From Lachnospiraceae bacterium AC2031 (GTDB lineage Bacteria; Bacillota; Clostridia; Lachnospirales; Lachnospiraceae), in assembly GCA_000687975.1 (NCBI GenBank), contig JIAB01000001.1, positions 1,054,001 to 1,118,000 of the forward strand: a DNA stretch of 64,000 nt, written 5' to 3'. The notes under the pieces were generated by a model that was given only the letters and a program-made list of their open reading frames with translations, ran no database searches and was not told the origin of the DNA. Positions 53,486 through 61,256 of the stretch are shown here, piece after piece; position 1 is the stretch's first letter; the number at the start of each line of letters is the position of its first letter. Both the position numbers and the translations under genes were made by a program.

Positions 53486-54293
53486 ACTTTGCTCCTTTAT
53501 CAAGTGTCTCTGCATCCATGTTGTAGATTGCATCAATAATACGGTTGCGGTAAGTAGAATTACCATCACCCTCCTGCATATATGACCAGCCAATCTCTCC
53601 AGCAAGTCCCATAGTACAAACAGCCGCTGCTGCTGCCTCAAGAAGGTTATCTGGATTTGCAACAAGAAATGCAGTCGTAAGTCCTGAAAGCTGACAACCT
53701 GTTCCTGTTATCTTGCCCATCTCTGGACGACCATTTCTGATCACGAAGCATCTATCTCCATCACTTACAAGATCAATAGCACCAGTAATGGCAACCACTG
53801 CGCCTGCCTTCTTTGCAAAATCCTTTACAAACTTCACAGCACTATCAAGAGTCTCATCAGTAACTGCATCAGCCACGTCAGCATCTACTCCCTTTGTAGT
53901 TCCACTTCCAAGTGCAAGTGTCTTTATCTCTGAAATATTACCTCTGATACATGAGAACTTAATCTCATCCATAAGCTTTACAGCTGTATCTGTACGAAGG
54001 GCTGATGCACCTGCACCAACTGGATCAAGAAGAAGTACATGACCAAGCTCTGCAGCCTTTCTTCCCGCCTTAAACATTCCTTCTATAGAATTCTTATTAA
54101 GTGTTCCAATATTGATATTAAGTCCGCCACAGATTGCTGTAATGTCTTCAACATCATCTGGCTCATCAGACATTATTGGGCTGCCTCCTGAAGCCAGCAG
54201 TACATTTGCCACATCATTTACAGTCACATAATTTGTAATGTTGTGAACTAACGGACTATTCTTTCTAACATTTTCCAAATACTTTCCTAACAT
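53472..54293 (-). CDS. thiM: Hydroxyethylthiazole kinase
   Basis: A 273-residue kinase that phosphorylates the thiazole moiety in thiamine salvage. Start MLGKYLENVRKN at 54293 with AAAGGAAG upstream; the longer frame runs into the riboswitch terminator. Motifs: SPLVHNITNYVTVNDVAN, GGSPIMSDEPDDV, LDPVGAGAS and GTGCQLSGLT. First gene after the TPP riboswitch. Confidence 0.95.
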   Translation of the reverse strand: MLGKYLENVRKNSPLVHNITNYVTVNDVANVLLASGGSPIMSDEPDDVEDITAICGGLNINIGTLNKNSIEGMFKAGRKAAELGHVLLLDPVGAGASALRTDTAVKLMDEIKFSCIRGNISEIKTLALGSGTTKGVDADVADAVTDETLDSAVKFVKDFAKKAGAVVAITGAIDLVSDGDRCFVIRNGRPEMGKITGTGCQLSGLTTAFLVANPDNLLEAAAAAVCTMGLAGEIGWSYMQEGDGNSTYRNRIIDAIYNMDAETLDKGAKYEIR

Positions 54294-54347
54294 ATTTTTC
54301 TTCCTTTCTATGTTGGTTTCTTGGAATCTTGCCCAGCAGTTTTTCGT

Positions 54348-54385
54348 TAAAAAAAGCAGATACATCCAACCGGACATATCTGCTT
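54348..54385 (-). terminator. TPP-riboswitch-controlled terminator
   Basis: AAGCAGATA pairs with TATCTGCTT (54354-54385) and is followed on the minus strand by seven T. It lies between the aptamer and thiM, so ligand binding should favour this hairpin and stop transcription. Confidence 0.85.
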
Positions 54386-54394
54386 AATACACGA

Positions 54395-54485
54395 CTATGA
54401 TCCCTACGTTGGCATTATCCAAATCAGGTAATGGGTCCAGACCATACAGTTTGTTCTCAGCCGAATCTCGCTCAGCTCCCCTTTT
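54395..54485 (-). promoter_or_regulatory. TPP riboswitch (THI element) upstream of thiM
   Basis: On the minus strand the conserved aptamer parts appear in order: GGGGAGC, GGCTGAGA, GACCC, ACCTGATTTGGATAATGCC and AACGTAGGGA. The helices P2 to P5 can be drawn with usual lengths. It is followed by a terminator and thiM, so TPP should turn the salvage operon off. Confidence 0.95.
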
Positions 54486-54500
54486 TTATTAACAGAGTGC

Positions 54501-54529
54501 ATTATACACTTTGCATTATTTCTTTGCAA
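54501..54529 (-). promoter_or_regulatory. Promoter of the thiamine operon
   Basis: TTGCAA (54524-54529), a 17-bp spacer and a perfect TATAAT (54501-54506) on the minus strand place the start of transcription near 54493, directly before the aptamer. The promoter overlaps the stop region of the upstream NCS1-PlsC gene. Confidence 0.75.
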
Positions 54530-57185
54530 GATATTCTGTTGCAAATTGTATCTTCGTTGCATTGAATCCATCCTCTAATGGATATATAAAGAAGGTATCA
54601 TCCATTGTGGATAGAGTAACGCACTGTCCCTTGCCCCTGTAATCATACTCAGTATGAATCGATATAGTTGATTTAGGTGCAAAATGAAGTGTCTCCGTCT
54701 TATCAGTTCTGTAGTTATAGAATGTAAGATCGAAACCATTCAGGTTATGAACCAGTCTTCCTTCGCCGCAATCAACAAAGTTAAATGAATTCGGCAGTGC
54801 TTCTATCTTTACGCGGGTATCTAAGAGATATTCCCCGGCATCGATCTCATCATTAACGCACTGTCTTTCCCAATCGTACCACTCTGGAATATACAGGGTA
54901 TCTTTTTCAGGACTCTCAGAACTAATAGGTAAAGTACCGCCACTCTTTTTGTGGAGGGTACCCAGCTCGTCCATTTCGAAGGTGGCTCCGCAGGAATCAC
55001 ATTTGATTTCAGCACCAGCTGTGATCATCTTGAATTCCTTCTTGCAGCAGATGCACTGATAAAGTGGCATGTGAAGCCCTTCAGCTCTGAAGTCGTCCGC
55101 GATCACCATGTTATTCTCACGCTGATATCTATATTCATCATAATCAAGGCTTTCCACCAGCTTCTTATGAATCTCCTGAATACTAAGGCTCTTTGCCTCT
55201 TCAGCACTGAGAACGCAGGTAACGTCCGTATGAAGCTTTACCGACTTTCTCTCTTTAAGATTCCAGATAGGTGACAAGAGATAATTACCCTGCATATTTA
55301 CAACTACCACAGGTACCTTGAGAAGTCTCACCAGCTTTGCCACTGAAAGTGGAAGCTCTGAAGGAGTACCTACATTTGCGTATCTCGCTTCCGGATAGAT
55401 GACCATTATGCCCTTACGTTTTATAACATTTCTTATGTTTCTTATCAGAGCCTGATCATTAATAAACTTTCTGGTTCCAAGACAACCGGTCTGTCTATAT
55501 ATCCATTCACCAAAATTCTCGAACCCCTCTAACTCGGATATGTAATTCGCTCTGTGTGGCGAAAGACAAAGCGGAGTTACATAGAAATCTGTAAAGGAAT
55601 GATGTGTTCCAAGCACCAGATATGGAGGCTTGATTCCTTCCATGTTGTGCTTATCGATTGTCAGCTTATTCTTAGCTGTTATCACCTTGCAGATCAGGAG
55701 CATCAGGGGAAAGAGAAAAAAATTCTGTTTTGGAGGTACCTTATCACGGTCAAATGGCTTCTTGTCCGGAATAACGTACGCATCCTTTCGCACATATCGT
55801 CTGATCGGTGCCAACTTACAAAGCAGGAAGTACAAAATACCTGTAGCTAGGAATGAACATCCTGTTGGAGTCAGTACGAAAAGTGCTGGAACATGAACTA
55901 TACCCTTTATCGGATTATATATTACTAACGAAAGAACAAAGCCAAATGCAAGACATACCAGTCCGACTATATTAAAGCCATGGGTATAGTCGTAGGAATG
56001 GTGTCCTTCTATACCGAATGCACTCCTCAGATCCAGCTTCTGTTTTCTTACCAGGAAGAAATCTACACATAGAAGCGCCGCAAGAGGCGCATAAACTAGA
56101 GCTCCGATTGTAAGGAAGCTTCCGAAGTATTCAGTGATCTTACCCCATACACAAAGAGCTGTCACATAAGCCCCCAGGATAAGAACCAGTACTCTATAGG
56201 ATACCTTAGGAAATGTGGACTTAAGCATTACTCCATAGATATATGAACCAACTGCCTGAGTTCCAATATTTGCAAATGCAACTAAAAGCAGTGAGGACAG
56301 TCCAAGGATAGGAGCAGAAAGAGTTGCCAGCATCATTGTCGGATCGTCTACCATTTGACCTGTAACATGATGCATAGCAATGGCCATAACCGCTCCAACA
56401 ACTACGAAGAAGGAACCTGCAAGTCCCTGTCCAAGAACGCCTGCATAGAAACCGCTGCGTTCAGACTTACAAAGTCTAGGAACCTCAGCCATACCGCCCA
56501 CAAGAGTAATAACGAAGGCGAAGTTTGCCTCTATAGAAAGAATATAATTAGTTGTTTCGCTTACATCACCACTGAGCTCTGGCTTATAGTTCCAGATAAC
56601 GTCTATTGGAACTGATGTAAATCCAACGATAACAACTACAACACCTACCAGAAGAAGGAGTGGCACAAGAATTCGTGTAGTCCATGTGATACTACCGATA
56701 CCTCTGTAGGCGATAAATGTACCAAGCACAACGCAGGATATACTAAGCACCAGGTGGCCTCCTGGGAATAGGCCTATACCGAATAGTCCCAGCAGATTCT
56801 CCATAGAGTCTGCAAAAAGCTCACAGCACACTGCGTACCAAGGGAAATTAACGAGGATAATAAGGATGGTTACAACATTTACACCCTTAAATCCAAAGAC
56901 GCTTCTCAGCCAGATCCAGATATCTATTCCATATCTTACGGAAAGAATAACCGGAAGCTGATAAATAAGAAGCATAAACAGAGCAGCAAAAAATGCTCCG
57001 ATAAGCAGCTGTTTGAAATTGACCAGAGTTGCAAGATATGAACCCTGAGTGTAGCTCCAGGTTGCTATACAGTATCCTGATAGAACCAAAAGAGCATCTA
57101 TAAAGCCATATTTTCTTTCTTTAGGAAGAACTGGATATGTACCAAAGTACACCTCCTGTTCTATAGCCTTTTCAACCTTATTCAT
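54516..57185 (-). CDS. NCS1-type transporter fused to PlsC-like acyltransferase and zinc ribbon
   Basis: An 889-residue fusion, starting at MNKVEKAIEQE (ATG at 57185, in a TAATG overlap with the upstream small gene; GGGGGAT lies before it). Residues 1 to about 480 form a 12-helix permease of the nucleobase:cation symporter-1 family. Residues about 490-700 form a PlsC-type acyltransferase with HHSFTD (H-x4-D, about 528) and YPEARYANVG (about 597), the counterpart of FPEGTRS. A CxxC-x17-CxxC zinc ribbon (about 711-735) and a beta-rich C-terminal part of 150 residues follow. The frame is continuous and intact. I know no function for such a combination; lipid-linked control of transport, or acylation of an imported compound, are only ideas. 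Confidence 0.85.
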   Translation of the reverse strand: MNKVEKAIEQEVYFGTYPVLPKERKYGFIDALLVLSGYCIATWSYTQGSYLATLVNFKQLLIGAFFAALFMLLIYQLPVILSVRYGIDIWIWLRSVFGFKGVNVVTILIILVNFPWYAVCCELFADSMENLLGLFGIGLFPGGHLVLSISCVVLGTFIAYRGIGSITWTTRILVPLLLLVGVVVVIVGFTSVPIDVIWNYKPELSGDVSETTNYILSIEANFAFVITLVGGMAEVPRLCKSERSGFYAGVLGQGLAGSFFVVVGAVMAIAMHHVTGQMVDDPTMMLATLSAPILGLSSLLLVAFANIGTQAVGSYIYGVMLKSTFPKVSYRVLVLILGAYVTALCVWGKITEYFGSFLTIGALVYAPLAALLCVDFFLVRKQKLDLRSAFGIEGHHSYDYTHGFNIVGLVCLAFGFVLSLVIYNPIKGIVHVPALFVLTPTGCSFLATGILYFLLCKLAPIRRYVRKDAYVIPDKKPFDRDKVPPKQNFFLFPLMLLICKVITAKNKLTIDKHNMEGIKPPYLVLGTHHSFTDFYVTPLCLSPHRANYISELEGFENFGEWIYRQTGCLGTRKFINDQALIRNIRNVIKRKGIMVIYPEARYANVGTPSELPLSVAKLVRLLKVPVVVVNMQGNYLLSPIWNLKERKSVKLHTDVTCVLSAEEAKSLSIQEIHKKLVESLDYDEYRYQRENNMVIADDFRAEGLHMPLYQCICCKKEFKMITAGAEIKCDSCGATFEMDELGTLHKKSGGTLPISSESPEKDTLYIPEWYDWERQCVNDEIDAGEYLLDTRVKIEALPNSFNFVDCGEGRLVHNLNGFDLTFYNYRTDKTETLHFAPKSTISIHTEYDYRGKGQCVTLSTMDDTFFIYPLEDGFNATKIQFATEYLAKK

Positions 57186-57370
57186 TATACCCATCCCCCT
57201 ATGATAACAAGAATCAGGCATATAGCTGCAAAGATACCTGTAACTACATAATCCTTCTTAGTCATAGCTGGGATGCCAGTGGTGATACCTCGATCATCAA
57301 TATCATCTTTGATAACATTTTCCTCGAGATACTCAATTCGTTTTTCTAACTCCTGATTTTTCTCTTCCAT
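57185..57370 (-). CDS. Small coiled-coil/membrane protein coupled to the NCS1-PlsC gene
   Basis: A 61-residue protein from MEEKNQELEKR (ATG at 57370 with AAAGGGGAG just before it). Residues 1-25 form an acidic-basic coiled coil, and residues 38-60 a single membrane helix (YVVTGIFAAICLILVIIGG). Its TAA overlaps the ATG of the fusion gene, so the two are produced together; it could be a small subunit of that transporter. No family recognised. Confidence 0.75.
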   Translation of the reverse strand: MEEKNQELEKRIEYLEENVIKDDIDDRGITTGIPAMTKKDYVVTGIFAAICLILVIIGGWV

Positions 57371-57401
57371 TTTCTCCCCTTTCAATACTTTTAAATGTGT
57401 G

Positions 57402-58160
57402 TTAAACATATAGTTTAATATTTATATATAGCTTATCTTTTTTAGTTGTTCCACCTTCACTTTCAAAGATAAACTTACCCTTTCCCCTGACAGATACAGT
57501 GTCGCCTGGCTTCAGCTGCTTTGCGTTCTCAGTCATCTGCCTTCCTGAAACAAAGACCTTTCCTTCGGATATGAAGCGAACCGCCAGATCTCTGGACAGC
57601 TTATAAACTCTTGCGATGATCGCATCCAGCCTGTTACTGCTTACGATAACACTTTCCTCTTTAAATACTGGAGCTATCTCCGCCGGAATATCATCACATA
57701 CATTTACCCTTACTATTGTATGCTTTACCTTGCCCAGGTTCTCTACTATATAATCACCGATACTACTTGCCACAAAGATATAGCCCTCATTATCTCTAAC
57801 TATTATATCTCCAAGCTTCGTTCTCTCCAAGCCAAGACCTATAACAGATCCCAGAAAGTCACGATGAGTCAGCGGATCAGAAAACTTCTTCTGAACCGGA
57901 GTAATATGAAGGAGCGTAATAGGAAATGGCTCGTCGTAGCCGAAAAGAACCGAAGAACCAAATCTCACCATGCACCTCTCGCACCCTTCCGTTCCTCCAG
58001 AAACGAGAGTGCCTACATAATCTACATCCCGTTGAACAGAGTAAAATACAGAAAGCTGTGACATATCGAGAAAGTCTGTGAACATGAATCTATTCTCGCT
58101 ATATGCTCTCTCAGCAAGTTCTAATATTCGGTTTTTCAATGCATTATCTATATCATTCAT
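57402..58160 (-). CDS. ylmH: YlmH-like S4-domain RNA-binding protein
   Basis: A 252-residue protein of the YlmH family. The N-terminal part (about 1-100) and the central RNA-binding part lead to the S4 domain at about 180-235 (RLDAIIARVYKLSRDLAVRFISEGKVFVSG, seen in two parts, and KPGDTVSVRGKGKF). YlmH binds stalled ribosomes/peptidyl-tRNA and is usually near ylmD-ylmG and divIVA in the cell-division cluster; those genes are not here, so the gene has moved or stands alone. 31 bp upstream of the small coiled-coil gene, in the same direction. Confidence 0.88.
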   Translation of the reverse strand: MNDIDNALKNRILELAERAYSENRFMFTDFLDMSQLSVFYSVQRDVDYVGTLVSGGTEGCERCMVRFGSSVLFGYDEPFPITLLHITPVQKKFSDPLTHRDFLGSVIGLGLERTKLGDIIVRDNEGYIFVASSIGDYIVENLGKVKHTIVRVNVCDDIPAEIAPVFKEESVIVSSNRLDAIIARVYKLSRDLAVRFISEGKVFVSGRQMTENAKQLKPGDTVSVRGKGKFIFESEGGTTKKDKLYINIKLYV

Positions 58161-58201
58161 ATTCTATCCTCATTCACGCAATCTTGATTATACCATAATT
58201 A

Positions 58202-58240
58202 AAGAAGAAAGGGGCTGCCAATGGCAGCCTCTTTCTTCTT
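58202..58240. terminator. Strong bidirectional hairpin between YlmH-like gene and kinase remnant
   Basis: AAGAAGAAAG-GGGCTGCC and GGCAGCCT-CTTTCTTCTT pair along nearly the whole length. T-rich ends are present on both strands. It ends the kinase remnant on the minus strand. Confidence 0.75.
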
Positions 58241-58775
58241 ACCTAGGGATGAGGATTGAAAGTGTAAACACGTTATCCTCTTCGTTTGCTTTAAGCATTC
58301 CTTCATATTTCTCAAGAGAACTCATCATGTTCTGGGTTCCAAATCCATGAAGGTTCTTATCCTTCTTTGAGGTCTTACGTCCTACTCCTTCGAAAAGCTG
58401 ATCTGCTGGAATACCATTTTTCTTAGATAAAGTAGAATTGGTAAGCACTATATCAAGGAAATTATCTGTTTTCTTTACAAGAAGCTTTACCCAACGATTA
58501 TTGGTCTCAGGAAGCTTTTCACAGGCCTCGATGGCATTATCGAAAGCATTTGCAAAGATATTGCAGACATCTACAGGCTTCATATCAAGACCGCCGTCTA
58601 TCACACCATCAATCTCGAAATCAATCCCCTTCTCATCCATACTGGATGCCTTCATACCGACGATACAGTCAAGCATCTCATCTCCTGTAATATATTTCGG
58701 AGACATTTCCTTAACAGCACCAAGAAGTTCATCCAGATGATCCTTTGCATCATCAGTCTTTCCATCCTTAAGCAT
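58239..58775 (-). pseudogene. 5'-truncated GHKL (AgrC-like) histidine kinase remnant
   Basis: The 178-residue frame has only the end of the dimerisation helices and the GHKL ATPase part (NIFANAFDNAIEACEKLP as N box, GRKTSKKDKNLHGFGTQNM as G box). Reading further upstream in frame gives INLSLLDA and then unrelated codons to a TGA near 58850, so the break lies in the phosphoacceptor His box. There is no ribosome binding site before the first ATG, and the usual 200-residue membrane sensor is absent. It is most likely a remnant of a peptide-pheromone-type kinase. No peptide or regulator gene is left nearby. Confidence 0.75.
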
Positions 58776-59023
58776 TGCATCCAGAAGAGACAGGTTGATA
58801 TAAGAATAATATTTAATATAGAAAAAGCCTCTGCCACATACGACAGAAACTCAAAAAAACATTGAAGCAGGTATTCCGAATAGAAAAACTCCTTATATGT
58901 AATGATAAGTTTTTAAACCTCTATTTATCTCTAAAATAGCGCATTTACGCGATACTATATATACACCATATTCAATTATAAATGCAAGGGAAACTAAGTA
59001 TTTATCAGACATAAGCCCCAAAA

Positions 59024-59063
59024 ATAAAAAAGCCTGTCTTTGGTGGAAGACAAGGCTCTTTTG
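59024..59063. terminator. Orphan bidirectional hairpin
   Basis: AAAAAAGCCTGTCTT pairs with AAGACAAGGCTCTTTT (one bulge). Both strands have T-rich tails. No intact gene ends here, so it is perhaps the leftover of a deleted gene. Confidence 0.6.
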
Positions 59064-59282
59064 GGGAAATGGGGTGCCCACCATAAAAACACATAAAAGA
59101 GAGAGTGAAAAAGTAGCGGGCACAAAAAAAAGAAAGGTTATATTTCACTTATGAAATACTGTGCTAAAAAATATCATTTTTCTGTCATTAATTTTACAAT
59201 AAATCATACATTTTTTTCATGAATCGACCCTAAATATATTCTTGTTAACAAACTGTTAATTTTCTGTTAAATATGTACAGAA

Positions 59283-59308
59283 AACAAGGGCGGAGCCTTG
59301 TTTTTTTG
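59283..59308. terminator. Terminator-like hairpin before the riboswitch promoter
   Basis: AACAAGG and CCTTGTT pair around GCGGAG, followed by TTTTT on the plus strand. The right arm supplies the -35 region of the next promoter. Confidence 0.65.
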
Positions 59309-59326
59309 TGCATTTTATAGTATTAT
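59298..59326 (+). promoter_or_regulatory. Promoter of the c-di-GMP riboswitch RNA
   Basis: TTGTTT (59298-59303), 17 bp, TATTAT (59321-59326). Transcription would begin near 59333, ahead of the aptamer. Confidence 0.55.
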
Positions 59327-59365
59327 TTTCTTGTGTTAAGGAACACCTTCGGTGGTTCTTAAAAA

Positions 59366-59455
59366 CTTAATCGGCAAAGCAAGAGAAATCTTGTGACGCA
59401 AAGCTATAGGGTCTGAATTTTTTCTTAAAAGTAGTATGACAGCCAGTTGCATTCA
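59366..59455 (+). promoter_or_regulatory. Cyclic di-GMP-I (GEMM) riboswitch aptamer
   Basis: The conserved GEMM-I parts are in order: CGGCAAAGC, a stem AAGA-GAAA-TCTT with GNRA tetraloop, GTGACGCAAAGCTATAGGG, a variable stem, and ATGACAGCCAGTTGC with the tetraloop-receptor region. The aptamer precedes a terminator and the gene for a secreted wall protein. c-di-GMP enzymes are encoded elsewhere in the window. Confidence 0.92.
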
Positions 59456-59489
59456 ATTAAATGTGCTTGAATTAGTTGAATTATCAGAT

Positions 59490-59519
59490 AAGCGTCACAA
59501 GAGAAGTGGCGCTTTTTTG
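59490..59519 (+). terminator. Expression-platform terminator of the c-di-GMP riboswitch
   Basis: AAGCGTCAC pairs with GTGGCGCTT (one G-U) and is followed by TTTTTTG. The segment GCGTCACAAG (59492-59501) is the exact complement of CTTGTGACGC in the aptamer (59390-59399), so aptamer and terminator can exclude one another through this third helix. Confidence 0.88.
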
Positions 59520-59541
59520 TTTGTTATAAGGAGATAAGGGT

Positions 59542-61167
59542 ATGGGACGTAAGAAAAGATTTTTAGCAACTGTTTTGTCCTTTACACTATGTCTCGGGGT
59601 ATGTAGCACAACAGGGTTAAACGTTCAAGCAGCAAGTAGTAAGGTTACCTCCAGAGACTGGGCAGTATACAGAAATGACTATGTATATAATCAGCTAAGT
59701 GGTGATGAGAAGGCAGTCTATGATTCTATAGATGAACTCTGCAAGGATTTTATCTCATCAGATACTTCTCTTAGCGCGCAGTCCATGACTTTCAGCGATG
59801 GTACTACAAGAGATGCTTATTATCTGAAGACAGAGATTGCATCTAAACTTTCCGTAAATGAGATTCTGAATGTATACTACATGTTCACTGTGAATAATCC
59901 GCAGTATTACTTCCTGAATGGTGGTATGAGCTACTGGTATTCTAATGGGGTATACGGTCTGGGATTTGAGGTATATGCCAGATTTGCTGATGGTGCAACC
60001 AGAGCATATACTACTAATACCATATTTAGTTCTATAGACAACATCAAAAGCTCGATCCTTAAAAAATCAAAAAGCAAAGCCGAGATAGTTAGAAACCTTA
60101 ACAAATATATGTGCGATTCTCTGGACTATGATTATTCTACGAGTTATTCCTACGATGATGACTTCACTCAGAGTCTATACAGTGCTGTTGTTGATAATCT
60201 TACCGTATGTGCAGGATATTCAAAGATGGCTGAAGCTGTGCTCAACTCTTGTGGAGTTTCCACTGTAGGTATAACAGCTCCAGGTCATATGTGGAACAGA
60301 GTTCAGCTGGATGATGGAAAGTGGTATTCACTGGATGTCACCTGGAATGATGCTATAGGCAGCTATTATGGCGAGCTCTTCCTCAACAGATCAGATTCAC
60401 ATATAAAGATTAAGGACGATAATACTAAGGCTCACGAGCCAGAATTCCCACAGTATTATCCAACCTGTTCCTCTGATTATTCATATCAGGATTCAAATAT
60501 TCAGATAGTAGATAATGCAGACGGAACTATGACGATCATTGACCTTAATAGCTCAAAGTCTTGGGAGCAGGATGAAAAAACTGCCAATGAGATTACACCT
60601 CCTTCAAATGATACCTCTAATGCAGTTTATGAGACCAATACTGCTGAACAGGCAAATGAGAATCACCCAAGTAACGATGTACCAAACAACTCAACAAATG
60701 AAACAAACAACACAGCAAGTGAGTCAAACACTTCTACTTACAGCAGTGAGTGGGTTAATGGTAAATGGTATAGTGCAGATGGAAGCCAGACCTATGAAGG
60801 AACCCTTTCCTGGAAAGGTAACTCAGTAGGTTGGTGGGTTGAAGATTCATCTGGATGGTATCCTGTAAGCTGCTGGCAAAAGATTGATGGATATTGGTAC
60901 TACTTTGATGCAGCTGGATACATGGTAACATCAGCATGGCAGGATGGCTTATGGCTTGATTCTAACGGCAAATGGACTTACGAAGCAACAGGCTTCTGGA
61001 CATCTGGAAGCGGCGGATGGAGTTTCGAAGATTCCTCTGGATGGTACGCATCCAACCAGTGGCTGAAGATCAACGGAAGCTGGTATTACTTCAATGGATC
61101 CGGATACATGGTAACCAATAAGAAAGTAGACGGTTACTGGATAGGTGCCAACGGTGTCTGCCAGTAA
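59542..61167 (+). CDS. Secreted transglutaminase-like protein with cell-wall-binding repeats
   Basis: A 541-residue exported protein. A signal peptide of about 30 residues (VLSFTLCLGVCSTTGLNVQA) is followed by a transglutaminase/protease-like domain with the triad Cys223 (VCAGYS), His249 (GHMWN) and Asp265 (LDVTWND). After a Thr/Asn/Ser-rich linker (about 350-400), about four aromatic repeats of the choline-binding type (GWYPVSCWQKIDGYWYYFD, GWYASNQWLKINGSWYYFN) bind the cell wall. AAGGAGAT precedes the ATG. The c-di-GMP riboswitch in the leader controls it. It may cross-link or cut surface proteins or peptidoglycan stems; exact reaction unknown. Confidence 0.9.
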   Translation: MGRKKRFLATVLSFTLCLGVCSTTGLNVQAASSKVTSRDWAVYRNDYVYNQLSGDEKAVYDSIDELCKDFISSDTSLSAQSMTFSDGTTRDAYYLKTEIASKLSVNEILNVYYMFTVNNPQYYFLNGGMSYWYSNGVYGLGFEVYARFADGATRAYTTNTIFSSIDNIKSSILKKSKSKAEIVRNLNKYMCDSLDYDYSTSYSYDDDFTQSLYSAVVDNLTVCAGYSKMAEAVLNSCGVSTVGITAPGHMWNRVQLDDGKWYSLDVTWNDAIGSYYGELFLNRSDSHIKIKDDNTKAHEPEFPQYYPTCSSDYSYQDSNIQIVDNADGTMTIIDLNSSKSWEQDEKTANEITPPSNDTSNAVYETNTAEQANENHPSNDVPNNSTNETNNTASESNTSTYSSEWVNGKWYSADGSQTYEGTLSWKGNSVGWWVEDSSGWYPVSCWQKIDGYWYYFDAAGYMVTSAWQDGLWLDSNGKWTYEATGFWTSGSGGWSFEDSSGWYASNQWLKINGSWYYFNGSGYMVTNKKVDGYWIGANGVCQ

Positions 61168-61177
61168 CAACTGTAAA

Positions 61178-61207
61178 AGGCGATAGAGTTCTCTATCGCC
61201 TTTTTTT
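61178..61207 (+). terminator. Terminator of the surface transglutaminase-like gene
   Basis: AGGCGATAGAG pairs with CTCTATCGCCT around TT, followed by six or seven T. Confidence 0.88.
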
Positions 61208-61208
61208 G

Positions 61209-61256
61209 GTGCAGTGGGGACGGACCCCACTGCACGGAGGTCTGTCCCCACTGCAC
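61209..61256. repeat. Palindromic repeat with an extra third arm
   Basis: GTGCAGTGGGG (61209-61219) pairs fully with CCCCACTGCAC (61225-61235), and the second arm is repeated at 61246-61256, so the first arm has two choices of partner. GC-rich compared with its surroundings. The last copy includes the stop region of the AraC-type gene. It resembles the GGGGACRGACC palindromes dispersed in some Clostridia (REP-like), but only this copy is clear here. Confidence 0.6.

Larger units (their letters stand above)
58838..59330. other. AT-rich non-coding stretch with two orphan hairpins
   Basis: No frame with a ribosome binding site and protein-like composition was found on either strand. It contains two terminator-like hairpins (near 59028-59063 and 59283-59308) that are not next to a gene end. 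Together with the kinase remnant this looks like decayed sequence; the right end holds the promoter of the riboswitch RNA. Confidence 0.6.

Noticed and set aside
54516-57185. Thiamine-precursor permease (CytX) by position next to the thi operon
   Set aside because: The gene is upstream of, not under, the TPP riboswitch and the NCS1 family has many substrates; not enough to name it.
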